The notes beneath the pieces were generated by a model. It had not been told where the DNA came from. It worked only from the letters and a program-made list of their open reading frames with translations, and ran no database searches. DNA of 64,000 nucleotides, taken from positions 650,301 through 714,300 of the forward strand of contig NZ_JAMSLR010000001.1 in assembly GCF_023806485.1 (NCBI RefSeq), read 5' to 3'. The DNA comes from Thermalbibacter longus. GTDB lineage: Bacteria; Chloroflexota; Chloroflexia; Thermomicrobiales; Thermomicrobiaceae. Both the position numbers and the translations under genes were made by a program. Every line of letters begins with the position of its first letter. Position 1 is the first letter of the stretch. This document shows positions 16,772-27,686 of this stretch, in pieces.

Positions 16772-17284
16772 ATGGAACCGCTCAGGCGAGTTGGGGACCT
16801 CGAAATCGAGGAGGATCTCGAGTTCCAGCGCGCGATGTGGCGCGTGCAGAAGATCGGCTGGGTCGTTATCGGCATCATCGTGGTCGCGGCGCTCCTCGGG
16901 CTGTTCGGCAACGGGCCGCTGAGCCGCGCCGTTGCTGGCCAAGCTGGTCTCCGGTTCCGGGTGGAATACGAGCGCTTCGCGCGCTACAAGGCGCCGATGA
17001 GTATGACTATTCGCATCGAACCGGGAGTGGCCCAGCAGGGACGTGTTCGGGTTTGGGTTGCGCGGGAGTATCTAGAGGCCATCGCTATCCAGCAGATCGT
17101 GCCGGAACCCGTCGAGGTGCTCAGCCAGGAGGATGGCACGACGTACGTGATTCAGGTGGCAGACCCCTCAAAGCCCGCCAGCGTGACCTTCGATGCTCAG
17201 CCGGATCAGTTCGGGCTTCAGACGATCCGCATACAGGTTCAGGACGGGCAGCCGCTGCGCTTCCGCCAGCTCATCTATCCCTGA
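16772..17284 (+). CDS. Single-pass membrane protein of unknown function
   Basis: 170 residues. A cytoplasmic acidic N-terminus (DLEIEEDLEFQRAMWRVQKI) is followed by one strong membrane helix at about 28-45 (GWVVIGIIVVAALLGLFG). A predicted extracytoplasmic beta-rich domain follows, ending DGQPLRFRQLIYP. The start has GAGGAGGGAAGCAAG upstream. It precedes the DUF421 gene by 60 bases on the same strand and may form an operon with it, the extracytoplasmic domain perhaps partnering the small membrane protein. I recognise no named family. Confidence 0.75.
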   Translation: MEPLRRVGDLEIEEDLEFQRAMWRVQKIGWVVIGIIVVAALLGLFGNGPLSRAVAGQAGLRFRVEYERFARYKAPMSMTIRIEPGVAQQGRVRVWVAREYLEAIAIQQIVPEPVEVLSQEDGTTYVIQVADPSKPASVTFDAQPDQFGLQTIRIQVQDGQPLRFRQLIYP

Positions 17285-17344
17285 AGGGATTCCACCCGTG
17301 ACTGCCCAGGGAAGACACACACGATTGAGAAAGGAGACGAGTCA

Positions 17345-17788
17345 GTGGACGCGATCCTGCGGGGCGCCGCTGTCTACATCTTTTTGTTGCTGATCCTGCG
17401 ACTGGGAGGGAAGCGATCGCTGGCCCAGATTACGGCCTTCGACTTCGTCCTGCTGCTGATCATCTCCGAAGCGACCCAGCAAGCCCTTCTTGCGGACGAC
17501 TACTCGGTCACCAATGGCTTCCTCGTGATCGTCACACTCGTCGGTATCGACATCGGTCTCTCGATCTGGAAGCAGCGCTCTCCCAGAACGGAGAAGTGGA
17601 TCGACGATGCGCCGGTAGTGTTGATCGAGAACGGCAGGCTCCTCTGGGAGAGGATGGAGCGCGAGCGTGTGGACCTGGACGACATCCTGGCCGCCGCACG
17701 CGAGCTGCACGGGCTGGAGCGTCTGGAACAGATCAAGTACGCGGTGCTCGAACGGAGCGGCGGGATCTCGATCGTCCCGAAGCAGTAG
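17345..17788 (+). CDS. DUF421/YetF-family membrane protein
   Basis: 147 residues. The first half has three hydrophobic segments ([40 protein letters not shown], and [17 protein letters not shown]). The C-terminal cytoplasmic DUF421 domain has [19 protein letters not shown] and ends [15 protein letters not shown]. The motif [14 protein letters not shown] matches YetF-like proteins, which have been implicated in stress or sporulation-related membrane processes, without a defined reaction. The GTG start at 17345 follows GAAAGGAGACGAG. It follows the single-pass protein gene and is convergent with the next gene. Confidence 0.88.
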   Translation: MDAILRGAAVYIFLLLILRLGGKRSLAQITAFDFVLLLIISEATQQALLADDYSVTNGFLVIVTLVGIDIGLSIWKQRSPRTEKWIDDAPVVLIENGRLLWERMERERVDLDDILAAARELHGLERLEQIKYAVLERSGGISIVPKQ

Positions 17789-17825
17789 CGGCCCGCTGCC
17801 TGGGAGGCAATCCCGATCTGTGCCG

Positions 17826-18755
17826 TTACGACCCGTCCAGTTCGGTCGGCGCGTTGAAGCTTCGATGACGGAAGGCCTCGCCGAGCAGCACGCCGATGTC
17901 CTCGACCGCGAGGAGTTCGCGAAACGGCACGCGACGCTTGCCATCGGCATCGGCGATTTCCTTTGTCCCCTCCACCTGGATGGCGTCGTCGAGTTCCGTG
18001 ATAGTGACGGAGGCAGCGTGTAGCAGGTCTAGGCGTCGCCCGAGCGCTCGCAGAAAGTCTTCATATCCTGTGGGAAGGAGCGGAGTACCGAGCCGCATCC
18101 GGCGACGCTGACCTCGGGAGGCTATGGCTTGAGCAACGAGTCGCGGAAAGTCGCGATCAGGGAACACCAGGGTTCTCGGATCGCCAGATGCGCGTGACAG
18201 CGCGCGCACCACGAACCCACCAGGCACTTCCACTAGATGTAGGGATGCCAGGCGATGCAGGTCCATCTGCCGCCCGATGACGCGGAGCCGGTTCTGATAG
18301 GTCGGTTGAAGGAGTTGCGACGGTATTTCCGGGCCTGGGACCGGCAACGCGATTAGCTCCGCGCTGTGCCCCTCGGCGACTCTGTTCAGGAGCTGGGTGG
18401 TGTGCCGGGCAACGGTTTCGACGAGCTCGCGGTCATCCGGCACGGCGGCAGCCAGACCGGCGTGTTCGGGCTGGAGTTCCCCAACCATAACGATCGGCAT
18501 GTCAGGACAGCGTAGCCGGATTCGCATGAGGGCCTCGATCCGGCCACGGTCGAGCACGCACAAATCGCAAGAGTTCGCCTCGAGCCACTCGATCGCCGCG
18601 TCGTCGTTGAGACGCACGAGCCTGCACCAGTGTAAGGCTTCGGACAGGTGCTGGGTTAGCTCGTCGTCCTCGGAAACGAGCAGGATCGTGGGAGGGGCTG
18701 AATGGCTTTCCTCTCTCATTGTTCGTTCGACTCTCGCGTGTTGCCCGATTCCCAT
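17826..18755 (-). CDS. Protein with degenerate receiver-like N-terminal domain
   Basis: About 309 residues. After a variable start, PTILLVSEDDELTQHLSEAL and CDLCVLDRGRIEALMRI resemble the acidic pocket and phospho-acceptor strand of a CheY-like receiver, followed by MPIVMVGEL. The conserved receiver lysine is not evident. The C-terminal two-thirds (QNRLRVIGRQMDLHRLASLH; then ALSRASGDPRTLVFPDRDF) shows no DNA-binding or output domain I recognise. The start is uncertain: ATG 18755 has GGAG about 10 bases upstream, ATG 18719 is the alternative. Function unknown; it may be a phosphorylation-independent response-regulator relative. Confidence 0.65.
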   Translation of the reverse strand: MGIGQHARVERTMREESHSAPPTILLVSEDDELTQHLSEALHWCRLVRLNDDAAIEWLEANSCDLCVLDRGRIEALMRIRLRCPDMPIVMVGELQPEHAGLAAAVPDDRELVETVARHTTQLLNRVAEGHSAELIALPVPGPEIPSQLLQPTYQNRLRVIGRQMDLHRLASLHLVEVPGGFVVRALSRASGDPRTLVFPDRDFPRLVAQAIASRGQRRRMRLGTPLLPTGYEDFLRALGRRLDLLHAASVTITELDDAIQVEGTKEIADADGKRRVPFRELLAVEDIGVLLGEAFRHRSFNAPTELDGS

Positions 18756-18949
18756 GTGCTCGTCGCTCCAGCTCGGCCGCCTGAGTGTCGTCACCGGTTC
18801 CACTGGGAAGCCGGTTCAATTCTAGAGAGAGTGGTCTTGATGGCGCATGGCACGAAGGTCCTGACTTTGCACAGCAGCCGAGCTCGGCGGTAGACTCTCG
18901 CTACCGGCGTCTTCCGCAACTCCAGCCAACCCGGTGGAAGGGAAGCGCG

Positions 18950-19330
18950 GTGACCGAACCAACGTGTACTTATCGCGAGTTCCTGTCGTCCGTCATCTCG
19001 CCGATGGCGCTCTCGCTGCTCGAGCGCCTGACGCCGGTCATCGCCGAGATCTACCAGTTCGATACCTTGCTCGATGCTGAACTCCCACTCGAGCAGCGCG
19101 CGGCGCTCGCCGAGCGGTTCACTGACCGCCTGCGGCGCATCGTGGCGCTGCTGCCACCGCACGTGAGCCCCATGCCCAACGAGATCTTTACGGCAGTGGA
19201 GTTTTTGCTCTACGAGGTGCGCGGCGAGCCGATCCGAATCGGCTTGGCGATCGCGCGACTCGAAGAGCTGGCCGAGGAATTCCGGGCCGATCCTCTCTTG
19301 CACAGCTTGATCACTGGCCGGGCGAACTGA
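18950..19330 (+). CDS. Hypothetical cytoplasmic helical protein
   Basis: 126 residues from a GTG at 18950, which follows GGAAGGGAAG. The composition is leucine- and glutamate-rich (SPMALSLLERLTPVIAEIYQ, then LPLEQRAALAERFTDRLRRI and LAIARLEELAEEFRADP), predicting helices and no membrane segment. I do not recognise a family. Its 3' end is only 9 bases from the convergent rnz gene, leaving no room for a terminator. Confidence 0.65.
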   Translation: MTEPTCTYREFLSSVISPMALSLLERLTPVIAEIYQFDTLLDAELPLEQRAALAERFTDRLRRIVALLPPHVSPMPNEIFTAVEFLLYEVRGEPIRIGLAIARLEELAEEFRADPLLHSLITGRAN

Positions 19331-19339
19331 GCGAATCGT

Positions 19340-20251
19340 CTAGTCCTCCGGATAGCGCAGCGTCACCGTCCGGTGCGGTTGCCCGAGTTCAGCGTTGGGA
19401 AAGACCTCGCGCGCGAGCGGCAGCCACTTCTCGGGGTCTTGCAGCGCCGGGCTAAAGTGCGTCAACCAGAGGTTGCGGACACCGGCATCCGCTGCCAGCT
19501 TCGCCGCCTCGTGGAACACCATGTGGCCACGCTCGACCGCTCGCGGTAGCTCCGCCGGGTCACCGTACATCCCTTCGCAGACGAGCAGGTCGGCATCGCG
19601 GACAAACTCTGGCAGTTCGGGTGTCGGGCGCGTATCGGTAACGAAGGCGACTTTCACTCCCCGTCGCGGCGGCCCGAGCACAGCCTCGGGGTCGACCACG
19701 CGTCCACCGACCTCTACCGGCTCACCGCGCTGTAGCCGGCTCCAGAGTTCGACAGGGACACCGAGATCCTGTGCCCGCCTGGCCTCGAAGCGCGGGGCTC
19801 GCGGGCGCACGAAGGTGTAGGCGAGGCACGGTATGCGATGCTCTACTGGCAGCGCGCGCATCACCAGCCCGCCGGGCAGCCGGTGCTCCGATTTACCCTC
19901 GATCTCGATCACCTCCACGGCAAACGGCAGGGCCGGGACGACGACGCGTAACCCGTTCACCGCTGCTCTGGTGCCTGGCGGCCCGAAGATCGTAACCGGC
20001 TCTGTGCGATCGGCGAAGGCGAGGGAGAACAGGACGCCGGGCAGACCGGCCACGTGGTCTGCATGGAGATGAGTGAGGGCGATCGTGTCGAGATCGCGGA
20101 ATCCCCAGTTCGTGTAGCGCCAGCTAATCTGAGTGCCCTCACCACAGTCGCAGAGAACGACGTGCCCCTCGCAGCGCAGGAGCAGGGCCGAGAGCCAGCG
20201 TTCCGGGAGCGGCATCATCCCACCCGTTCCCAGCAGGCAGACATCGATCAT
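19340..20251 (-). CDS. rnz: Ribonuclease Z
   Basis: 303 residues with the metallo-beta-lactamase pattern of tRNase [19 protein letters not shown] at the N-terminus, the zinc motif [13 protein letters not shown] (about residue 60), [16 protein letters not shown] with the third metal aspartate, and [17 protein letters not shown] with the late histidine. It cleaves the 3' trailer of tRNA precursors lacking encoded CCA and processes others. That fits this window, where tRNA-Arg has no encoded CCA. The ATG at 20251 after GGGGATCACCG is better placed than the GTG at 20266. Confidence 0.93.
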   Translation of the reverse strand: MIDVCLLGTGGMMPLPERWLSALLLRCEGHVVLCDCGEGTQISWRYTNWGFRDLDTIALTHLHADHVAGLPGVLFSLAFADRTEPVTIFGPPGTRAAVNGLRVVVPALPFAVEVIEIEGKSEHRLPGGLVMRALPVEHRIPCLAYTFVRPRAPRFEARRAQDLGVPVELWSRLQRGEPVEVGGRVVDPEAVLGPPRRGVKVAFVTDTRPTPELPEFVRDADLLVCEGMYGDPAELPRAVERGHMVFHEAAKLAADAGVRNLWLTHFSPALQDPEKWLPLAREVFPNAELGQPHRTVTLRYPED

Positions 20252-20307
20252 CGGTGATCCCCGCACTTCCGAGCAGGCCAGCTAGGAGTGCCGGCCGTTG
20301 AACTGGA

Positions 20308-21030
20308 CTACTCCACCCGTGGTGACGGCGCGGCTGGCGCGACGGTGCCCGTCCGGGCGAAGGCGGCGGCACGGGCCTGTCCCTGCCCGATCAGTTCAGG
20401 CGGGATAGGCCGCGCACCACCGATCGCCTCTGCCAGGAGGGCCATCTGGGCGGCTTCCTCCACCGCGATGACCACGCGTAGAGCATGGCCTAGATCGCGA
20501 CCGAAGGCCAGCAACCCGTGGTTGGCCAGCAGCACGGCCCAGGCGCCCTTCCCTGACTCAGCCAGGATGTTGCTCACCGCGGCCTCCGATCCCCGTGGCG
20601 CGTAGGCAGCGACCGGAACGGGGGTGGTCACGCCCATGCGGAGCGCTGCTTCGTAGCACGGCTCGATCGGACGGCCGGCCAAGGCGAAAGCGGTGGCATG
20701 TGGCGAGTGCGTGTGGATGATCGCTCCGACATCGGAGCGCTGGCGATAGACCGCGGTGTGCATCTCAACGATCTCGTGGGTCGCCGGGTCGAGGAAGCCC
20801 TCGATGAGCTGGCCGTCTAGGTCGAGCAGCGCCAGGTCGCGGAGCGTGACGCGGTCGAGCGAGCTGCGCGCCGTGAGCAGGATCTGGCCGGTGGCCGGCA
20901 CTCTGGCGGAGATATTGCCGTGAAGGGATGTTGAGAGGATGCCCCGCTGGACAAGCTCACGGGCAGTCCTGACGAGTTGCTGTGCAGTCAGGCGCGCCGG
21001 GCCTGGTTCGAACCGTGTCCCTCGGCTCAT
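20308..21030 (-). CDS. Class II aldolase/adducin family protein
   Basis: 240 residues, fuculose-phosphate aldolase-like. Motifs: STSLHGNISARV (phosphate/substrate loop), EIVEMHTAVY with the catalytic glutamate region, IIHTHSPHATAFA (two zinc histidines) and VLLANHGLLAFGRDL (third zinc histidine). The family cleaves phosphorylated sugars such as L-fuculose or L-ribulose phosphates, or decarboxylates or epimerises related substrates; specificity is open. The ATG at 21030 was chosen because the family N-terminus begins there; the frame extending to 21237 has unlike composition. It is divergent from the gamma-glutamyltransferase gene. Confidence 0.88.
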   Translation of the reverse strand: MSRGTRFEPGPARLTAQQLVRTARELVQRGILSTSLHGNISARVPATGQILLTARSSLDRVTLRDLALLDLDGQLIEGFLDPATHEIVEMHTAVYRQRSDVGAIIHTHSPHATAFALAGRPIEPCYEAALRMGVTTPVPVAAYAPRGSEAAVSNILAESGKGAWAVLLANHGLLAFGRDLGHALRVVIAVEEAAQMALLAEAIGGARPIPPELIGQGQARAAAFARTGTVAPAAPSPRVE

Positions 21031-21162
21031 CGTGGTACCCCCGTTCTGCAGCGAGTGGCGTCCGGTGTCCACGCTGATGCTACCACCTGGCGACGGGGGG
21101 CTCGTACGGTGGTAGGATGCTGAGTGGCTGGCCGAAGAGTGGTTCACGCTGGAGTGGAGGCG

Positions 21163-22776
21163 ATGCGGTCGATAGGCGCGGAGCGAACGGGGCGCCCGAC
21201 GACTCGGGCTACGGAGGGGATGGTCGCGACGCCGCACTACCTGGCGAGCGTTGCCGGACTGCGGGTGCTGCAGGAGGGCGGAAACGCTGTAGACGCTGCA
21301 GTCGCGGCGAACGCGGTGCTGAACGTGGTGTATCCGAACCAGTGCTCGCTGGGTGGTGACGCGTTCTTCCTCATCTGGGAGCCGAGCGAAGAGCGGCTGC
21401 TGGCGCTGAACGGAAGCGGCAGGGCCCCGGCTCAGGCCAGTCCGGAAGCGGTGCGTGCTGCCGGCTACACGACGATGCCGCAGCGTGGTGCGTGGGCCGT
21501 CACCGTTCCAGGGACTGTGGACGCCTGGGCAGCGGCGCTTGCGCGCTGCGGCAGCCGGCCGCTAGCGGAGCTCCTGAGGCCAGCCATCGAGTATGCCGAA
21601 CGAGGCTTCGCGGTCACCCCGCTGCTCAGCGAGGCTATTGCGGACACCGCCGAACTCTTGCGGGCACAGGCGGCGGCGTATCGCCAGTTCTTGCCCCAGG
21701 GGCGCCCGCTCCGGCCGGGCGAGCGACTGGTGCAGCCAGACTTGGCGCGCTCGCTCCGCCTCTTGGCCGAGCATGGCCCGGACGCGTTCTACCGCGGCCC
21801 GATCGGCGAGGCCATCGTGGCGACTGTACAGTCGGCAGGGGGTGTACTGACTCTCGACGATCTGGCAGAGCACCGATCGACATGGGTGGAGCCGATCTCG
21901 ACGACCTACCGCGGTCTGGAACTGGTGGAGCTTCCGCCGAACACCCATGGCGTGACCGCCCTCGAGATGGCGAACATCATCGAAGGCTATGAGGTCGCTG
22001 AGCTGGGCTGGGGCAGCGCCGAGTTGCTGCACCGCATGGTCGAAGCGAAGAAACTTGCCTTCTCCGATCGGGATCGATACGTCGGTGACCCTGACTTTGT
22101 CCAGGTCCCGCTCGATCGCTTGCTCGACAAGCGCTATGCCGAGGAGCTGCGCCGGCGGATCGATCCTGAGCGAGCCCTCTCCGTGCCGTCCGTGACCTGG
22201 GACAACGACACCGTCTACCTTTGTGTGGTCGACCGTGAAGGCCGAGCCGTCTCGCTGATCCAGAGCATCTTCCAGTCGTTCGGTAGTGGCCTGGTGGCCG
22301 AGGGAACCGGCATCGTGCTCCACAACCGCGGCGCCTGCTTCACCCTCGACCCGGCATCGCCCAACTGCCTGGCGCCGGGGAAGCGACCGCTGCACACGTT
22401 GATCCCGGCGATGTTGCTGCGCGACGGCCTGCCCTGGGTGGTCTTCGGAAGCATGGGCGGGCATGGCCAGCCGCAGATCCAACTACAGCTCCTGGCGAAC
22501 CTCGTCGACTTCGAACTGGAGCCGCAAGCTGCGATCGAAGCGCCACGCTGGCTTAGCCGGTTGGAGCCAGGAGACGAAGTAGAAACGCTCTACCTGGAGC
22601 CTGGTTTCGACGCCTCGGCAGGCGAGGAGCTGGAGCGGCGGGGTCACAACGTCCGCTGGGTCCAGGGCTGGGACTCGCTCATGGGGCACGCGCAGATGAT
22701 CAGGATCGACCGCGGACATGGCGTGCTCGAGGGAGCGGCCGATCCACGTGCGGAGGGATACGCGCTCGGCTGGTAG
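21163..22776 (+). CDS. Gamma-glutamyltransferase family protein
   Basis: 537 residues, the normal length of an Ntn-hydrolase proenzyme of this family. Early marks are VLQEGGNAVDAAVAANAVLN and LGGDAFFLIWE. The autoprocessing site is DNDT-VYLCVVDREG near residue 350, the Thr becoming the nucleophile of the small subunit. Later come FGSMGGHGQPQIQLQ and the end of the small subunit. No convincing signal peptide is visible, unlike E. coli Ggt, so it may be cytoplasmic and act as an acylase or transpeptidase of an unknown gamma-glutamyl or acyl substrate. The ATG at 21163 has GGAG 8 bases upstream. Confidence 0.88.
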   Translation: MRSIGAERTGRPTTRATEGMVATPHYLASVAGLRVLQEGGNAVDAAVAANAVLNVVYPNQCSLGGDAFFLIWEPSEERLLALNGSGRAPAQASPEAVRAAGYTTMPQRGAWAVTVPGTVDAWAAALARCGSRPLAELLRPAIEYAERGFAVTPLLSEAIADTAELLRAQAAAYRQFLPQGRPLRPGERLVQPDLARSLRLLAEHGPDAFYRGPIGEAIVATVQSAGGVLTLDDLAEHRSTWVEPISTTYRGLELVELPPNTHGVTALEMANIIEGYEVAELGWGSAELLHRMVEAKKLAFSDRDRYVGDPDFVQVPLDRLLDKRYAEELRRRIDPERALSVPSVTWDNDTVYLCVVDREGRAVSLIQSIFQSFGSGLVAEGTGIVLHNRGACFTLDPASPNCLAPGKRPLHTLIPAMLLRDGLPWVVFGSMGGHGQPQIQLQLLANLVDFELEPQAAIEAPRWLSRLEPGDEVETLYLEPGFDASAGEELERRGHNVRWVQGWDSLMGHAQMIRIDRGHGVLEGAADPRAEGYALGW

Positions 22777-22791
22777 CCCGGTTGGGGCTGC

Positions 22792-23319
22792 TCAGCCCTC
22801 GATCCAGGGTAGATGGCCGTTGTCGTGCGGGCAGACGTGTCCCTCGGGGCCGATGACCGCGCCGCAGCGCGGGCAGCGCGGCCGGCCGGCGGCTACGACG
22901 GCTGCGATCTGCCGCGCGAGCGCTTTCGCTGCTGGTAGAGTGGCGCGGCCGGCGAACACCGGATCCTCGTCGTCTTCCTGTTCGATATCGTGCGCGAAGA
23001 TAGCGATCTGCCGGCGCTCCTCGTCGTAACCGATCGCCATCTTGCTCACCAGGTACTCCGGGGCCGAAGGTGGAACCGGGCGCTCCAAGCGGGCCGGCTG
23101 CTCGGGTACGCGGCTGCGGATGAGGCCAGCGGAGCGGAGCTGCTCGATCAGTTGCTCGATCGCCAGCCCCAGCGCCTGGAGCTGCTCTTTCTCCATCCAC
23201 AGGGAGATGACGTCACCTCCGGCGCCAGCGATCAACCTGAACCGGCGCTGCCCGGGTTGCCCGATAGCTTCAGCTTCCAGGACCGTCAACTGGTCGTACT
23301 CGTGGCGGTGCGCTGGCAT
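22792..23319 (-). CDS. DUF3090-like protein with C-terminal zinc ribbon
   Basis: 175 residues. The body (FRLIAGAGGDVISLWMEKEQ, LQALGLAIEQLIEQL, then EYLVSKMAIGYDEERRQIAI) matches my recollection of the conserved hypothetical DUF3090/TIGR03847 family. The tail CPRCGAVIGPEGHVCP followed by HDNGHLPW looks like a zinc ribbon (two CxxC-type knuckles, with His). The family's reaction is unknown to me. The ATG at 23319 is preceded by GAAGGCACGGAGGC. It is convergent with the gamma-glutamyltransferase gene. Confidence 0.7.
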   Translation of the reverse strand: MPAHRHEYDQLTVLEAEAIGQPGQRRFRLIAGAGGDVISLWMEKEQLQALGLAIEQLIEQLRSAGLIRSRVPEQPARLERPVPPSAPEYLVSKMAIGYDEERRQIAIFAHDIEQEDDEDPVFAGRATLPAAKALARQIAAVVAAGRPRCPRCGAVIGPEGHVCPHDNGHLPWIEG

Positions 23320-23799
23320 GCCTCCGTGCCTTCGCGGCGCGAGGGTTCCTCCCACGTCCAACAATACTACAGCGTTCGCCGCGGGACGGCACGGTGCGCA
23401 TGGCCTATTAGCCCGAGCGCGACCCTCGGGCCTCGATGGATCGGCGAGGCGCTAGCAACATCAAATGTGCGCAGGTGCCCTGGCGACTTGTGGGGCGGGC
23501 TCGGTGATCGGGTTCCGACGGGGGGAGGAGGGTCAACCATCGTTGCCGAAGTGGGCACCTGCGCGCTGTCGTGTGCGGTTCTGCAGCTTCTAGCAGGTTT
23601 GCTGCCATTCGACTAGTTCCCGAGCGCTGCCCGGGAGCTCCGCGCAATCTCCACCAGCCCTATGCAGGGCAACGAGTGACGGCTTTGATCACCAATACAG
23701 CGATCCAGCTCGTCTCGCGCAATCTCTCGAAACCTGGACGATGCACCTTCGAAACAGCCACCTCGGAGAGCGCGTTCGGTGCTGGTGGTCGTCGAGAGA

Positions 23800-23829
23800 T
23801 TGCACATGAACTCTGCCCCAGAGTATACT
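23800..23829 (+). promoter_or_regulatory. Promoter of the LacI-family gene
   Basis: TTGCAC (23800-23805), an 18-base spacer, TATACT (23824-23829). The predicted start is near 23836, inside the palindromic operator, and about 65 bases before the ATG at 23901. The upstream 480 bases (23320-23799) hold no recognisable gene. Confidence 0.8.
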
Positions 23830-23842
23830 GGAACCGGTTCCA
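23829..23842. promoter_or_regulatory. LacI-family operator palindrome
   Basis: The perfect 14-base palindrome TGGAACCGGTTCCA has the central CG typical of LacI/PurR/CcpA-type operators. It begins on the last base of the -10 box and covers the predicted start point, so a bound repressor would block transcription: negative autoregulation by the following gene. Confidence 0.8.
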
Positions 23843-23900
23843 AACAGCAAGGTGGCGTCGTGCACTCTTGCTGCTCGAGACGACCCGGAGTGACAGCGCG

Positions 23901-25007
23901 ATGGCGCGAAAGCAGGAGGAGGCTGTGCAGCAAGAGCCGGCCACCCGTTGGCCCGTCTCAACAGCCAAACGAGCGACGATCCGAGACGTCGCCCGCGAGG
24001 CTGGCGTCGGTATCGGTACCGTCTCGCGCGTCCTGAGCGGCCACGCCCCGGTAGCCCCGGCGACCCGGGCACGCGTTGAGGCGGCGATGCGCAAGCTCGG
24101 CTATCGCCCCAGCCGCGCGGCGCAGGCACTCCCTCGCCGGCGCACGAACGCGATCGCCGTTGTCGTGCCGCTCTTCACGCGCTATTTCTATGTTGAGGTG
24201 CTGCGCGGGATCGAGCAGGCGCTGGCCGCGAGCGCGTACGCGCTCGTAATCTATTCCATCGAGCGGGCCGCGGATCGCGATCGCGCGTTCGAGGATCTAG
24301 TGGAGTCGCGGCGTGCCGATGGGGCACTGGTGGTCTCCCTCACTCCGGATTCGTCCCAGGTCGAGTCGCTCCAGTCGCTCAACCTGCCGGCCGTCCTCAT
24401 CGACAGCGCTCACCCAGCTCTACCCAGCGTGCTCGTCGACCACGAGCGGGCCGCTGCTGACGCGACACGTCATCTCATCCGGCTCGGACATCGTCACATC
24501 GCGCTTATCGACCACCAGGAAGATCCCGTTCGCCTGGAGTCGACTTCTGGACGAGCTCCCGGTTACCGGCAGGCCTTGTCGGAAGCGGGGATACCGTGGC
24601 GCGCTGACTACGAGGTGATCGCGGATTTCACGCCCGAGGGAGGACAGACGGGGCTGCGCTCGCTCCTGGCGCTTCCCGAGCCTCCAACGGCGGTCTTCGT
24701 CGGGAGCGACACCCAGGCGCTCGGGGTATTGGAAGCAGCGCGGGAAGCCGGTCTGCGTATACCCGGCGACCTGGCAGTCGTCGGCTACAACGATGTCGAG
24801 GTCGCGCGCTACGTGGGCCTGACGACGATGCGCGTGCCGATGCGCGAGATGGGACGCCGCGGGGCGGAGCTGCTGCTGAACGCGCTGGAACAAGGCCAGT
24901 ACGACCCAGCTCATATCTGTTTCCAGGCAGAGCTGGTTGTCCGCCGCACTTGCGGACCCGTCTCGAGGCGAAACGACAGCTCAGCTCGGCAAGATGGGTT
25001 ACAATGA
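23901..25007 (+). CDS. LacI-family transcriptional regulator
   Basis: 368 residues. The DNA-binding head is ATIRDVAREAGVGIGTVSRV followed by LSGHAPVAPATRARVEAAMR and the hinge YRPSRAAQAL. The periplasmic-binding-protein-like effector domain follows (AIAVVVPLFTRYFYVEVLRG; HIALIDHQEDP; AVFVGSDTQALGVLEAAR; VVGYNDVEVARYVGLTTMR). About 25 extra residues precede the head. The ATG at 23901 has GGAG 10 bases upstream. Effector unknown, usually a sugar. It sits 256 bases upstream of acs on the same strand; a role in acs control is possible but no second copy of the operator is seen before acs. Confidence 0.92.
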   Translation: MARKQEEAVQQEPATRWPVSTAKRATIRDVAREAGVGIGTVSRVLSGHAPVAPATRARVEAAMRKLGYRPSRAAQALPRRRTNAIAVVVPLFTRYFYVEVLRGIEQALAASAYALVIYSIERAADRDRAFEDLVESRRADGALVVSLTPDSSQVESLQSLNLPAVLIDSAHPALPSVLVDHERAAADATRHLIRLGHRHIALIDHQEDPVRLESTSGRAPGYRQALSEAGIPWRADYEVIADFTPEGGQTGLRSLLALPEPPTAVFVGSDTQALGVLEAAREAGLRIPGDLAVVGYNDVEVARYVGLTTMRVPMREMGRRGAELLLNALEQGQYDPAHICFQAELVVRRTCGPVSRRNDSSARQDGLQ

Positions 25008-25263
25008 CAGCGACACTACTTCTACGCCCTGAGATCACAGCGTCTGGGCTGCCGATGCGTGGGTTCGGACAACATCGCACAGCAGCATTCCTGGAGTGTA
25101 TGCCCAAAAGGGGGCTACTCCGGGAAGCTTCCTTGCGGCGGTCCCTTCCGAACGCTGGGGTTGGTGCGACGCCGGATTCAGGGATACCTGAGGGGAACGG
25201 TCCCTACAGTCTGTTCTCTCGAAGTGGGTCTGCGCAGCGATCGGTGTAGAAGGGAGGGCATCG

Positions 25264-27246
<1,983 letters not shown>

Positions 27247-27267
27247 GTATCGCGACTGGCCGCACCG

Positions 27268-27338
27268 CCCCGGGCACCGTGCCTGGCTGGGCAGGGCTAC
27301 CGGTAGCCCGCAGCGCCTAGCACGATGCCCGGGGTTTT
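27268..27338 (+). terminator. Rho-independent terminator after acs
   Basis: CCCCGGGCA (27268-27276) pairs with TGCCCGGGG (27326-27334), followed by TTTTGTG. Within the loop a second perfect 16-base palindrome GGGCTACCGGTAGCCC (27294-27309) forms its own hairpin. Confidence 0.8.
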
Positions 27339-27686
27339 GTGCGGGTCGTCGCGGTTTAGTCCCTGTGCTCGCCAGTGAGCCGGGTGCCGATTACCCGCAG
27401 TGATAGCCTGGCTTCGGTGCGCCGGCTAACCCGCGAAGGCGGTGGCGTGGGGCTCGCTCCTTCCGGTGTCGCTTTCACGCTCGACACTCGATATACCTGT
27501 TGGGGGAACGAACGTGAACTCGCATTCGCCACCCATCGTTGCCCCAGCGGTCTGTTACTCCAGCCTCGAACTCGTCCACCACGTCGGTACGTTGCGGGCG
27601 GCAAATCGTTTACTGAAGGCAACTGCCGGCGACCGCCCGCAGGCTGGCGCGTTTAATCTGAGTGTGGAAAGGAAGGGTGCCGTATC
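27339..27686. other. Intergenic region upstream of the lipoprotein glycosidase
   Basis: About 350 bases with only short frames. GGAAAGGAAGG just before 27687 is the ribosome-binding site of the next gene. No convincing -35/-10 pair, repeat or RNA structure was found. Confidence 0.5.

Noticed and set aside
25008..25263. A riboswitch or attenuator before acs
   Set aside because: The leader can form stems, but I see no match to a known class and no terminator, so I did not call it.
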